Source: Porodaedalea pini (lineage: Eukaryota; Basidiomycota; Agaricomycetes; Hymenochaetales; Hymenochaetaceae). Taken from it: a stretch of DNA of 64,000 nt. A program made the translations under genes and the position numbers. Shown piece after piece: positions 1 to 11,839 of the stretch; positions within the stretch are counted from its first letter, which is position 1, and each line of letters opens with the position of its first letter. The notes under the pieces are model-generated. The model had not been told where the DNA came from and ran no database searches. It saw only the letters and a list, made by a program, of their open reading frames with translations. The stretch lies in contig NBAY01000094.1 in assembly GCA_002794775.1 (NCBI GenBank), positions 1-64,000 of the forward strand, given 5' to 3'.

Positions 1-372
1 AGCAAAGAGAAAGAAGGGGAGGAAAAATTAGAAAAGAAAGAAGAATACGGGCGTAGTGGCTAAATGTGTGTATACGTAAATGTAAAGAAAAAGGACGTTA
101 AGTGGAACTAGGGGTTTGCGTTATATGAGATCTGGTGGAAGGTCTGAATAGTAGGGCATCGCATCAGGTGGGTGACGGAAAGAGAAATATGCAAATTGGA
201 TGAGAAGCATAAAGTTAGATGGGGCGAACCAATTTGAAAATGAAAGAGGGAGTGATGTCTTTTGAAAAAATTGACGACGGATCTGTGAAAAGAAGGGCCC
301 GGGGCATACATTAAGAATGTGGTGGACGTCATGTTTGGTACAGAGCGGGTCCGGGCACCGGCTTGGCAGGTT

Positions 373-3300
373 TCAATCATGCATGTCGTGTGTGTTCAGG
401 AGGATTCCAACCGCTTTTGACTGGAGGTTGCGGGGAATGTGCTTCTCAGGATTTAGTCGCAGGAATGGACGTAACTGGCGACGAGGATAAAGGATAAATG
501 GTGCAGTAGTGACACTGCGATGGTGTCGGAGGTTTAGGACACAGTTCTGCCATTTGGCTAGGAGGTCGGACAAAAATTGCGCGTGTAGGTTGGGTAGGGT
601 ATTAGGTGCGAGGCTTTTGTGCTGCGCACGCGAAGCTTGGGCAGCAAGCTGATCTGCTTGTGAATTTCCTGGCAATCCCATGTGGGAGGGTACCCACTGT
701 ACTGGGATGGTGGATGCTTCGTGATGAGTGGCTAAGAATATGCCACAAAGTCTGTGAACGGCTGTGATAAAAGCCGCATGAAGGGGGTCCTCTGAGAAGA
801 TGAGATGCACACAGTTGGCTGAGTCTGTAATAACACGGAGGTGGATTGGGTAGGTGCAATGCGCTAGCAAAGATGAAAAGCGTGCTAGACCAGCAATGAG
901 AGCTTGTTGCTCTTTGTAAAGGATGTTACTTTGAGTGTGCACGTCTGAAGCGAAGGATACAACTTTGCGTCAGTTATGCATGATGGAATACCTGTGCCTG
1001 CTGGTGGGTATGCCATTCTGATCAATAATGGAGCCATCTGTAAATAGAAAGTATTGGAAAGGGGGGGAATGATTGAAGAGTTGAAGAAATGATTGTTTAA
1101 CGAAAGAACTGTGTTTGTGAGAAACGATTGGAACAAGAGAGAGACGTGAATGAATGGGTAGGATGATAGGGTAAAGGGAAGTACTAGGAATGATAATGTT
1201 CGCTGGGAGTAATTTGCGAATATCTGCTGAAGGAGGGAGAGAAGTGTGAAATGATGATACGTAAGAAGTTATAAAGCATTTGGCTTGATATTGAATGAAA
1301 AGGTCAATGGGTGGGATAGAAAGTAAGGAACCGGCTGCATCTTTATGAACACTGTGAGAAATAATGAGGGAAAGGGTGCGGTGTTGCACCTGTGATAAAA
1401 TAGAACCAATGGCAGGGGAGTCAGAGAAAAGTTGAGCGCCGTAAATGGTGACGGAACGAATAAGATTGAAATATAAAAGGCAGGCATGTTCGAGATACGC
1501 GCCATGAGAATGTTGAAATAAGAAAGAACATTGAGATAGGGTGGATAATGCCTTGTTGGCGTGGGAGTGAAGGTGTAGGTGAGGAATGAGATGATGGTGA
1601 AAAATAACGCCCAGCCATGTAATATGTGGCCGGGGATGAATAGTTTGGGATGGGGATAGAATAAGGGAAGGCTGATGGTCTGGTTGTGTTGGAAAGGACA
1701 CAGATTGGTTGGTGAAATTGGGAGTGAAATGAATAAGTTCGATAGAATCTGGGTCAATGGAGAGGCCCAGTTGTGAAAATTGAAGGGAAAGAAAGCAAAA
1801 TTGGTTTTGTAAATGAATGAGGTTGGTGCGCATGCTCAAGGAGCACGCAGAAAGGAGATGATCATCCATGTAAGCAAGGAGCAGGCAATTATAAGGGAAA
1901 CATTTGTAACAGGCTTCAATAGCTGGAGCAGCTGCGAAGATAGAAATGAGGGGAGAAAGGGAGGACCCTTGGGGGATGCCCCGGTTGGGTTTGGTGAAAG
2001 TGTCAGAAAAGTATTGGTTGAAGTGTAAGGAAATAGGACGATTGCACATCCAATGGGAAATGCAATTAATAAGGTTGGGGTGGATGTTTGACCAGGTTAA
2101 ACAGTCGATAAGTAATGGGTGAGAAATGTTGTCAAAGAAACCTTGTATGTCGATGGTGACTACAGACGTCAACCAACAATGACGGGAAGGTTCAAAAGGG
2201 CCCAGCCCAGGATTACTGGAAATGGGTGAAGAAATGAATGGATCATGGTTATTTAAGTGTAAAAGTTCATAGCATGCAGTTAGCGCAGATAGTGCTTTAC
2301 AGCAGCCATGTTGAGAAGACGGGATAAGAGAACGTTGTTCAAAAATGGTTTGAAGGCAGTTAAAAAGAATGCATTTGAATAGTTTTCCTATCGTGTCCAC
2401 AAGGGCGATGGGACGAAAAGAACGAGGGAGAGAAAAATCAGTGCGTTTCGGTTTGGGAATGAATGTGACAATGGAATGTTTGAATGAAAGAGGGAAATAG
2501 CCAAAAGAGAGGCAGGATGAAAATATTTGAGAAAAGAAAAGAGGTTCAAATTCAATAAAAAGTTTAAGGTGAAGAAAAGTGAAAGAATTGTCACCTAGGG
2601 CAGTCGAATTGTCCATACCCTTTAGAGCCCAGAGCATTTCATCGACAGAGACTGGCTCAATGTCGGCTAGAGGTGGGAGCGGGTGCTGGTTGTGGTAACC
2701 AGGCAGTAGTGCAGGGAAGAATGTAGAGCGGAAGAGGTCAGATTTCTTGCTCTCATTAAGAGTGTAACTCCTGGAAGGGAGCTTGAGGGCGCTGATGGGG
2801 TGACGGCGACGTGCCGAGCCAAAATGTTGGCATTTCCAGATCAACGAATGGTCAGATTGATGGAGTAGGTTGCTGAAGAAGGAGGATTTGGCTGCGGCTA
2901 AGGTTTTGTTGAGCCGGGCGAGGTTGTCTGGCAACAGGTTATGATGATGCACTTGGTAGTCACAATTGCACTGCTCGGTCCACCATGAATGGGGCCTGAA
3001 GTATGTTCAGGGTTTATGCTTTCGCAGAAAGTGGGTCATGAAAGAAGAAAAGGCGGTGTAAAAGGAGCGTAATTTGGAGTCTAAATGAAGGGGGAGGCGA
3101 ATGTCGGAAGCATCAAATGAAAAAAGATGCGATTCACGAAATTCAGCAATTAGGGAAGGAAGGTCCTGTTTGCAAACCAATCGGAGAGGATGAGTGACTG
3201 ATGGGGGAATAAATGAAATGGGTATGTTAAAAATGAGAGGAAGATGGTCGGAGTGAAATTCAAAGGAAGAGTCGCCGATGAGGAGAGATTGAACGAGAAA

Positions 3301-3984
3301 GGGAGAAATGTCAGGGGAACTAATAACGAGGTCCAGAGGAGAGGAACCCTGGGGATATAAAAAGGTAGGTGTATTGGGGGGGTTGGCGACTATTAAGGAA
3401 GACTGATCAAGCTAACGTAAGAAAGGTTCAGAAGAGAAAAAGTGTTGGGAATGGGTAACGTCAGACCAAAGGGCAGAATGTCTGTTGAAATCACCAATGA
3501 AGATGTGGGTATTAGCAGATGGGGGGTTGGGGAAAGGATCTTCAAAAGAGTGGGTGGCTGGAGAACTATAGACGTTCCAAATGTAAACAGATGGTAGAGA
3601 AGGACCGCGGTCGACACTTATGGTGACTTGGCCTATGGGCTGAGATAGATGTGGGTGGGAATTGAAAAGATGGGCAATGCGTGGATGAATAAAGGTTGCA
3701 CAACTAGGTCTAATAGAAAGGGATGAAGGAGGAAGGATGCAAATAAAAGGGTCCACGTTACGAGTGGCATATTGCAAATCTCCCAATGGGGATGATTTGG
3801 AAGGAACGATGGTGGAGATGGTAGGAATCTCTTGTAAACAGATAATGTCAGGGCATAAATTGCCATGTTGAAAGAGAGACTTGAAAAGAAGGTCAGATAT
3901 AGGTTCAGAACGATGAATATTCAGAAAAAGAATGGAAGGGCGGTTGGTAATTTTGACGGGCTGGGCAGGCGGAAGACCTGGCAT
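373..3984 (-). pseudogene. LINE ORF2: endonuclease - reverse transcriptase - RNase H, with three in-frame stops
   Basis: This is a single frame of 1204 codons from the ATG at 3984 to the stop at 373, interrupted by TAG at 3412-3414 and TGA at 3007-3009 and 970-972. All three stops lie in the same frame and reading continues sensibly after each, so they are point nonsense changes. The N-terminal part is an endonuclease/exonuclease/phosphatase fold (CLQEIPT near the start, IFIGDFNRHSALW, then FHSDHLPL). The middle is the reverse transcriptase (VTIDIQGFFDNISH, GIPQGSSLSPL, LLAYMDDHLL). The C-terminal RNase H keeps its acidic residues in FTDGS, KEQQAL, ITDSAN and GNSQADQLA. The RT core itself is uninterrupted. 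All three stops could come from C-to-T changes (CAG or CGA codons). That fits repeat mutation or plain decay, but the ancestral codons are inferred. Confidence 0.88.
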
Positions 3985-6170
3985 TGTGATCACCTTGACA
4001 GTTAATGCAGTGCGCAAAGTGCTGGCATGCAAGGTTGTTGGTGGCGGTGCAAGGGGCGCACCTGGCTACATGAACAACAGTTTGATGTGGCTCAGAACAA
4101 ATAGCACATCGTGCCACAGAGTGGCATTTGGTTGAAGGGTGTCCTAGGCGATGGCAATTGTCACATTGAGAAATAGTTGGTCGAGCCTGCATCTCCTTGA
4201 GGTGTCGGATGATGCTGAAGACCGGGATGCTGCGGTTGTTATGAAGGAAGAAATGATTGAAAGCAAGGCGATTAGTGTCTTTCAGGATGATAGAGACATT
4301 ACAATAGTCCAGGGTGTTTAGGCGTTCAATTGACGCCATAAAGCAGAGGGGGGGTAGAGGAACTCCTGATCAGCGAACTGAGGGAGAGATTTCAGTTCCT
4401 CCATTAAATCACCTTCGGTGTAGAGGATGTTGGAGTCTTTGTCGAATACCAGCATGGCTGGGAGGACAAGCTTGAACTAGGGGGAGGGGGTGAACACCCT
4501 CGCTCCGTTAATGTTAATGACATGGTTAAGAAGAGACGAAAGGGATGAGAAAGTAGAGTCGAAGTCAGCGCGAATGTTAGTGAATGAGATGCAGAGGTTG
4601 CCGTTGGAGGTGTATTCGATGTTAAGGATGATGAGATGTTTAAAGTCTGTAGAGCCTTTAAGGCTCAAACGAACAGTGTTTTTTATGGAGTTAGGTAAAG
4701 GCCGGACAGCGAGGTTATCCGGAAGAGAAAAATAAATGCGCTTGACGTTATGAACACGAGTATTGACTGAGCCGTTAGCACAGTTCATAGGCATGGTAGT
4801 GACCTCCCCATCAGGGTGATCTGTAGTGGTTTTTGTAACTTTGGTGGGAACCTGCTTGGGCCTTTTCTGGGCAGCCCTAGCGTATGTGACTGTGGTATAT
4901 CCATCTTTGTCCATGCCGACAGACTGGATAGGTGGTGGGTAGATGGTGGTGGATAGGCCTGGGTGCGGAGTGTTGTGTTCGGAGTGCATGTAGCCATCCG
5001 GTGCGTGAATCGTTCCTTGAGTGTCCATTTGATAGCCAGAATCTGGGACACGGGTTTTGGCCATAGCTGCAGCGTATTCTGTGTGTCCACCTTTGGGGGG
5101 TGGCACACGTTGTTTAACTACCAGGGGAGGAGGAGGAAAATGTGGGTCGTGAATGAAACGGGCGCCGAGTGGTTCCAGTAAATACTTTATGTCTGCAGGA
5201 GTGTTAGCCGAAAAGGATACTTTGGGTTTAGGGGTGTTTTGTGCCTGTTTTTCGAGTTTGTTAGTTTTCTCAGTTAGGGATGATACCATAGATACGAGGG
5301 ATGAAATAGAACGGGACATGTTGGTGAGTTCATCAGAAATATGTTCGTCGTGAATATCCTGAGGGCTGCGATAAATATTGTCAAAGACGTTTTTACAATA
5401 AGGCGCATGAATCTTGAAGGCGGTCTGGAAACTGTTCATAGATGTGTTAGCATAATTCTTGCATTGGGTTTCTTCATTGAACATATTTGAGTGATTAATC
5501 CAGAAACAAAGAGAAGAAGTGATGCCGGCCATGTAACGGCCCATGCGTGCGGGATCGTTATAGAAAGGTGTCTCCAACTTCCAGGAATCCTGTGAAATAA
5601 GGGTGCGGAGGTCACGGACCGACTCTTCCGCAAGTTGAAGGGATTTCCTATTGACTTCCTCGGTGATTTCCGGGTTCTCGTCATCGATATCGATGAGGTC
5701 GTTATCGACCCGGGGGGTTGCGTATCCACGTACAAGTCGTCGTCGGCGTCCATGGCATCTTTGTCGTCAGGAATCTGACCGATCGTGGCCGGGTTACTGG
5801 GGGCGTCGCGTCCTTGGTGTTCTTCCTCGGAAGGTGATCGTTTAAGGGAAATTTGAGATGGGATATCTGGAGTGGGGGGGAGGTCCCCTTGTTTACGAAG
5901 GGCGGCGGCGTGATTGTCCGCCGCAGTATCGGGTGACCACTTAGCGATGTTACTCGCTGCATAGTCGCATACGGTTGAATTATGGTTGTATGTCGAGTCG
6001 CGTCCGCATTTTTCGCAGAGTTTCGCCGCGCCAGAGACACACGAGCGACTGTGATGAGGGAGTTCGTATTTACACTCGTCGCATTTGGTCGGGTCCTTGA
6101 TGTTGCCTAAGGACCTGAGCGATTTGATTCTATGAAGACTCGGTGGCTTCGCATTGGGGGGCGGGGCCAT
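3905..6170 (-). pseudogene. LINE ORF1 (gag-like, zinc knuckles), frameshifted
   Basis: ORF1 starts with MAPPPNAKPPSLHR at 6170. A Cys-rich stretch follows (CDECKYELPHHSRSC...CEKCGRDS), then a linker, a helical central region (METPFYNDPARMGRY near 5577) and a C-terminal zinc-knuckle cluster (CDNCHRLGHPSTKC, CAICSEPH, CINCQGDH) ending at 3905. The frame is lost twice, each time in a run of C: C6 near 5711-5716, and C7 near 4348-4354. Adding one C at each site restores continuity. A TAG at 4477-4479 also interrupts the frame. The end overlaps the start of ORF2 by about 80 nt, as is common in LINEs. The expected role is nucleic-acid binding in the retrotransposition particle. Confidence 0.8.
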
Positions 6171-6283
6171 CGTTAAAGACAAGAAGATACACAGATGAAG
6201 TCTTTCCCACGGTCGAGATGATGGTGGTAAGAGAGTAGGTGCACCGTCTGCGCGCCCACCGCTCAACTTCGCCAACGACTACT

Positions 6284-6691
6284 ATGGTCGACGAGGCTAC
6301 GCCACCACCGCCACCCGTAGAGCCTTCAAACGCAGCGCCAGAGACGCCCGATCCGCCAATTGGCTCTCCAACTGAATTTCTGAAGGGTGTGGTCGGCAAG
6401 CGCGTCATTGTGCGCCTCACCTCCGGAGTTGATTACCGTGGTACGTGTCTCGCAGTTCTTGCCTTCATATGGGGCTGATGGATGCACATTTAGGTCTGCT
6501 GTCATGTTTAGACGGTTATATGAACATCGCTCTCGAGCATACGGAGGAATATGTGAATGGGCGAGTAACAAATAAGTACGGAGACGCGTTCGTTAGAGGA
6601 AACAACGGTGAGTGCATCTTGATAACTTCTTCTCGCCGAGTCTGATTTTATCTGTCAAGTACTATATATTTCCGCTGATGAAGCTCTCTGA
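6284..6691 (+). CDS. LSM6: U6 snRNA-associated Sm-like protein LSm6
   Basis: Three exons (6284-6440, 6494-6607, 6660-6691) with GT-AG introns of 53 and 52 bp give 100 residues. After a 28-residue Pro-rich leader the Sm fold runs TEFLKGVVGKRVIVRL, SGVDYRGLLSCLDGYMN, IALEHTEEYVNG, then YGDAFVRGNNVLYIS. This is the LSm6 version of the Sm1 and Sm2 motifs (family knowledge). LSm6 is a subunit of the LSm2-8 ring, which binds U6 snRNA 3' ends in the nucleus, and of LSm1-7, which acts in cytoplasmic mRNA decay. An in-frame ATG at 6239 would add 15 residues; the 6284 start is preferred because the extra leader has no family support. A LINE ends within about 110 bp upstream, so the promoter may have been altered. 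Confidence 0.93.
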
Positions 6692-7803
6692 ATGAGCATG
6701 ATGCGCATATGTTATGTTTTCATGCGTCAAAAACGAGCCTCAGCTTGAATCAATCCCTTCTTCCTCGACCCCTCAATCGAGTAAGTAGACGGGAGGTATT
6801 TGCTTTAGCTCGGAAAGAGTGTCGTATCCTACTAAAATAGGGAGAACAAGAAGCACTTCAGGGGCTATCCAGTTTTTTGCAGGAGCAGGGCAAAGCTGAG
6901 GGTGTCGTCGCCGACGCCGTAACTTATAAATATCAGATACGCCCCCCCCCCTCTCACCCTTCTCCTATCTCTTTTCCTGATTATATCCACAATATTGTCA
7001 TGATCACACCGCCGCTGTGGAATTCAAGTCGATTTCTAATGAAATGGCCAGCTATGATCTTTCTATTTTGGCTTCCTGCGGCGAGGCAGTATCACGATTC
7101 ACGACCAATCTCGAGCTCCATTATTTTCGATATCCTTGATTGCTGTGGAGAACAGGTAGTTAGCTGCTAATCATTTTTGCGTCACTGTGGACTGCTAGAC
7201 ATGAGCGGTGGTATCGCAGCATAGCCTTAGCGAGACTACTCCCGCTTTCTAATGTTCATATCTTCTAGATCAATTGGTGGCGTACTAACTTTGTCATCTT
7301 TCAGAAGATCGTCGTTGTAAGGCTCAGGGCTTGGCGTTTAACTGGTGCCACAGCGCCCGTCGCATCTCAGGACTTGATACAAGGCTCTATGACCAGTATG
7401 AGCGGCGATGTTGCGCGCCCGGCAAAGCTGTATCCGTGGATACTTTGAAATACGTTCTGACGTTGTTGTATCGTGCTCATAAAGCCGAGTTGACAAGAAT
7501 TATATTCCCTGCTATTCTATGACAGGCTCGAATTATCTGTCGCGTTCGTGCCGTAACTGCAGCACGACCATGACCACGATCATGATGTTTGCCTAAGGTA
7601 AGATTTACAGCAAATAATTCATTTTTATAAAATCCCGAAGTAAACGCATGCCTGATGTCTGTCATCCCCAGCACTTCTGTTATACGAAGATGTCAGCCTC
7701 CGAGGTAACCGTGATTACTTGTACGTTTCGCCGTTAGAATAACCACACTGCATTTGCTAATCACTAGTGATTCGGCATGTCAAGTCTTCCGCAGACACGT
7801 ACA
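6692..7803. other. Intergenic, no recognised gene
   Basis: Only short open frames of up to about 97 codons occur on either strand. None has a domain, a codon bias or a splice structure that I can support. The stretch holds the 3' flank of LSM6 and the distal upstream region of DUF6533 copy A. Confidence 0.5.
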
Positions 7804-7810
7804 TATAAAA
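7804..7810 (+). promoter_or_regulatory. TATA box of DUF6533 copy A
   Basis: TATAAAA lies 85 bp upstream of the ATG at 7889. All seven paralogs have a TATA-like element 70-101 bp upstream of the start, which supports this one. Confidence 0.55.
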
Positions 7811-7888
7811 CACATCCTGCGATCGAGCCACTGATAGCATTTGCCTGCATCTGCCTTCTGACATCTTCAGCTCAAAAGCAAACTCGCA

Positions 7889-9519
7889 ATGCATATGGAA
7901 CTCTCCATCCGATCTGATATTGAGCCAACAGATTCTAGTCAGCTATCAGGCCGGGTCGCAGAACTAACTATCGATCAATACTTTCAGGTGGCAATCACTA
8001 CTCTTTTGGTGTATGACACCAGTACGTACGTTTAATTTGTTTCTCATGATCAATGAACGCTACGAGAGCTACGACAGTCACAACGATAGATAAAGAAGTA
8101 CAGAGCACTTTCCTGTCTTCCGAAGGCTAAAGTTCTAACAATTATTTATCTGTTAGGTCAGATATTTCTGGGTATATATTTCCAGGACCAGTGTTTATAA
8201 CTGCTAGCTCAAGATGTTTGTTGCGATCCAATTAAAGGGATCTCCACGGAAAGTTGTGAATGTTGTTTATTTTGCAGTGAGTGCAATTTCTTTTATTTTG
8301 TTCCTAGCTAACCGTGTGCAAAAAATGCATCAGAACCGCTACGTTGGAATTTTTGGTGCTACCGCATTTTTGTTCTGTGAGCATAAGCACTACTTTGAAT
8401 TATTCCTCCCAAACTACGAACCCCGTCTAAATGTTTTCAAAGGGAACATGTACTCATCAAGTCTTCCACTGTACGTTCCAAAAACTTAATTCTGCACGTC
8501 CGAACTAATCATTGCACCCAGGTGTGAGCACGATAGTAGATTCTGTGAAAGGTCATCTCGCGATTACTGATATTCTCACAAGGCAAATTTTCTCAATGGA
8601 CCTTCAACGCGGCCAGTAAGTTCTTATAATTTCATTAGATGCTTCGCCTCACAAAGAATGATTCGAGATTGGATGTCTATCGTCCTGATTGACTGCAAGT
8701 TGGTCACTTCAACAGTATAGTTTTTGGCTCATAGCAATAGTGTTTCTGCAGACATTCTCATGATCAGGGTCCTCGCACTTTGTTCCCAAGGTGAGTATAT
8801 CAGAGCCCGAAGAAACAACCACTCACTTCTCTGTAGACAACAAATTATCAATATGGCTCAAAATACTGTTTGTATTAGCAGCGAGTTTCAAGTTTGGGCT
8901 TTTCATTTATCTCGATGTACTAGAAGATGGTAAGCTGTGGATTTATCTAATTGGCAGAGGGTTAAAGTCGGAAGTAGTTGTTGCTTCAAGTCTCGCAGAA
9001 GGAGTTACAGTTTGCGGCGTTAAAACTCTACTCCCAACGGTATGGGAAATTGTAGACTGGAAAGTGACGTGAGTTATTATGTCAGAGTCTGAAATACTAC
9101 TGAATTTGGCGCAGGGCTATTCCAATAATATACGAAGTCATACTCATGGCTTTGGCTCTCTATAAAGCTGTAGAGTTTTGGACAATGTCTGCTGGCTTTA
9201 GTGGGTTTACTCTTGTCAAAATCCTTATTCGGGATCAGTTCATCTATTTCATCCTGTGAGTCTCACTCCAATTTTACCCGGCATTCATTTAATAAAGTTG
9301 GCCAGCGATGTCTTTTGCTGTATTCTCAACATACTGCAGTTCAAGGTGAAAATAACAAACACGTTTCTGGCAGGTGTCATATCAGCTCTGGGAACCCCTT
9401 TGTTCCTTAGTGTCTTGGGCAGCCGCATGCTTTTCAACCTGAAGGAGGCAGGAGAACGGGGGCTCAATGAGGGAACGAGCTGTAGACTGAAGACTGTGAG
9501 CGCTATGGATTTCTATTAG
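7889..9519 (+). CDS. DUF6533-like multi-pass membrane protein, copy A
   Basis: Fourteen exons: 7889-8021, 8078-8097, 8157-8171, 8238-8276, 8334-8376, 8443-8470, 8522-8523, 8583-8615, 8668-8694, 8752-8790, 8837-8929, 8975-9068, 9115-9255, 9306-9519. They total 921 nt, or 306 residues, and phases agree at every junction. The N-terminal block QYFQVAITTLLVYDT, then TIDKEV-RYFW and NRYVGIFGA, followed by ILMIRVLAL, matches the DUF6533 pattern of basidiomycete membrane proteins. The C-terminus has LGSRMLFNLKEAGERG. Several hydrophobic segments suggest about 6-7 membrane passes. Exon 7 is only 2 nt. Intron 9 has a GC donor (8695). Exon 12 is extended to a GTGAGT donor at 9069. The function of the family is unknown. 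Confidence 0.85.
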
Positions 9520-10330
9520 TTCTGGAGTCCACGAGGTGATTTATTTCTTTGTATCATTGTTGCTAAATTAGCTGATAGTACCTGACAGGTTGCGATACTG
9601 TCCATACTCTCGGCTTTGATATATTTCTAGAGCGGCGCAGCTAGTGAATTTACAGTATAATTAATTGCGAAGAATCAACGGTATTAAGGATGTCAAGAGG
9701 AAGGCAAGCTCGTAAGGAGTGAGAACATGATACTGGTGAAGGATTGGGCCGCTGGCCGTTGAGAAGTCATGACGAGTGCTTCAGTACATACTGATGTTGA
9801 GACCGATCGTCAACAGGGACAAATTTTGTTAGTGCATATCTCGGGAAAAGCCGAGCAGCCTACTCTCGAATTCTTGTCATCCCTTCCTCTTTTTGCTTTC
9901 AGTCTGGATGCATCTTCAAGCTCAAGGCATATGTCCGTCGACTTGAACTCTGTCATCAATTAGTGCCATGGCCGTTCGCACCTGAACAGATGGATGCCGG
10001 CGAGTTATGCGGGCAGCGATATGGCGAATAACGAGGATGTCGGGCGACTCGTGTTGACACTCACTCAAAAGCTCACAGGATGTATGTGCATATAGTGACT
10101 AAAGCAATCGTTGTCCTAACGCGACGCACGCATACCCACCCAAGTCATAATTGCAATTCGCGATGCATGTATGACTCGAGCTGAAGCAGGCACTCATTTC
10201 GACAGACGTGGTGATTGGATTCAAACAGGGGCAAAGGTAGGTAAATAGGTTCGCATTTTGTACACACAAAGTTCTTCGTATTCACATATTCACATATACA
10301 GTACTATAAGTCAAGTGTCGTCTATGTCCT
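9520..10330. other. Intergenic, no recognised gene
   Basis: Holds the 3' flank of copy A and the 3' flank of the convergent TauD-like gene. A 64-codon open frame at 9769-9963 has no recognisable feature. Confidence 0.5.
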
Positions 10331-11761
10331 TCACGCCGGAATAGGGATCTCAGCTTGAGGCGTCAACCTAACCGCGTGTCTCCTTTGTGCATCCGGGAAG
10401 TCTCCAGTTGCAGAATGAACTGTGACACGGTTGTCCTACAAACGAAATGGTCAGCATATTCGGCGAGCTCCAGGCGTCTATAAGATACTCACCCAGACGA
10501 CGACCGTACCGGGCTCGTACGAGGCGCGGATCTGGTAGTCGGCGGCCTTCGCGATGTGGTCGAAGAGGAAGTTGAGCAAATACTCCGATTCCTCATCCTT
10601 GAAGCCGACAATGCGGCGTGTGAAGCCTTGGTTCACGTACAGTGCCTTCTCGCCCGTGACCGGGTGTTGGCGGACGACCGGGTGCTCCGTCTCGACGGGC
10701 TCTCGGCGCACGGGCCCACCATGATTCCTCGAGTAGTCCGCTTGGTAGACTGCGGAGTGCACCGCGCGCAGGCCCTCGAGGCGCTTCTGGAACTCGGGTG
10801 AAAGGCGTTTGTACGCTTCGACTTGAGACAAGAAGAGCGTGTCGCCGCCGCCATTCTCTGGCTGGTCAAGGATCCAGAAGAATGTTGTGCCGGGGGGCTG
10901 CCGCTCGTATGACTAGTGTGCAATATGCGTGTCGACTCGAAAGGCATTGGACGAAGGAATGTTACTCACGACATCAGAGTGCCAGCTAGTCCTGCTGGCG
11001 CGATTGCCGCCTCTATACTCCTTGTACCGGTTAAAGTTGGCATCGCGATACACTAGAAGAAACTGGAGTCAGAGTCCTCCAGCGCCATTAAAGCAGATGA
11101 ACTCACCGACGTGAAACTCCGGGAAACCCTTGATGTTACCAGACGTAGGATGAATCTGGATTGGACCGAAATGCCTTTGGAAACGTTCCGAGCCTTCAGC
11201 GCACTCAAACAAGCAGCTTTCTACGACACAGACACACACCTCGCTATTTCAATTTGCCTCTCCGGGGACAAATCCTTGAAGTCCTGGTCCCTGAAGGCAA
11301 CGACCTTGCGTTCCGCGGCGAAAAGCGCGAGTTCGTCTAGCGCAGCTGACGAGAGCTGCGAGATCTGTACACCTTTGACTTCTGCACCGAGGTACGGACT
11401 GAGCTGGCGAACTGAAGTGGCCGCGCCGAGCAAGTTCGGCTTTTTCGGGTCCGCGCGCAGGCCGGGGTCGGAGAATTCTGAGTATTCGTCGTGCTATGAG
11501 TGTCATTCTGGCTGCTGGCTGAATTCAGCTCACCGCGAATTTCTGTCGGAGGGAACTTCTCGGATGCGTCAAGGTGCGGGAGATACCTAGGGTACGACGG
11601 TCCTTTCTGGAGACGAAACGAACGATGAGCGTCGAGTAAGAGCTTTTGTAATGGATGGCACGTACGTCGTCGGTCGTTTCTGAGTTCAGGTTCAACGAGC
11701 CCAGGGCGGTGGCGACCTTTTCAGTGACCGCAGAGACTGTCTGCGTCGCGGAGGTTGACAT
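10331..11761 (-). CDS. TauD/TfdA-family Fe(II)/2-oxoglutarate dioxygenase
   Basis: Seven exons on the minus strand: 11666-11761, 11534-11606, 11240-11477, 11107-11174, 10970-11052, 10493-10912, 10331-10435. They total 1083 nt, or 360 residues, with consistent phases and introns of 54-65 bp. The iron site is visible as the HxD pair in TSWHSDVSYERQPPG and the distal His in NRVTVHSATGDFPD; RRHAVRLTP supplies the 2-oxoglutarate-binding Arg. HFGPIQIHPTSG and GGGDTLFLSQVEAY are also typical. The closest well-known relative in fungi is the yeast sulfonate/alpha-ketoglutarate dioxygenase type (Jlp1), which releases sulfite from alkylsulfonates such as taurine. The substrate here is inferred from the family only. 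All catalytic residues are present and nothing suggests decay. Confidence 0.93.
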
Positions 11762-11830
11762 CCTGCGACAATATCAATCTTGTAGGGTCTGCGAGAAGCT
11801 GACCGTTTGAGGTGTCTCGTGTTGCGCCTC

Positions 11831-11839
11831 CTTTTAAAT
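11831..11839 (-). promoter_or_regulatory. TATA-like element of the TauD-like gene
   Basis: On the minus strand this reads TTTAAAAGG about 70-78 bp upstream of the ATG at 11761. Its position fits a core promoter; the match is approximate. Confidence 0.35.

Larger units (their letters stand above)
1..6240 (-). mobile_element. Tad-like non-LTR retrotransposon (LINE), decayed; 3' end lies outside the window
   Basis: On the minus strand the order is a gag-like ORF1 with Cys-rich motifs, an APE-type endonuclease, a reverse transcriptase with YMDD, and an RNase H. This is the arrangement of fungal Tad-clade LINEs. The 5' end is placed at about 6170-6280, because the ORF1 start codon is at 6170 and the LSM6 start codon at 6284; the exact border is not visible. 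The 3' UTR runs off the left edge. Both ORFs are disrupted (see their entries), so this copy is not autonomous as read. The two ORF1 frameshifts fall in poly-C tracts and could be assembly errors. The three ORF2 stops cannot be explained that way. Confidence 0.9.

Noticed and set aside
3905..4339. Zinc-knuckle frame as a separate CCHC protein gene
   Set aside because: It is the frameshifted C-terminal part of LINE ORF1; one added C at about 4350 joins it to the upstream frame.
6239..6283. Upstream in-frame ATG of LSM6
   Set aside because: It adds 15 residues without family support and overlaps the likely LINE border.
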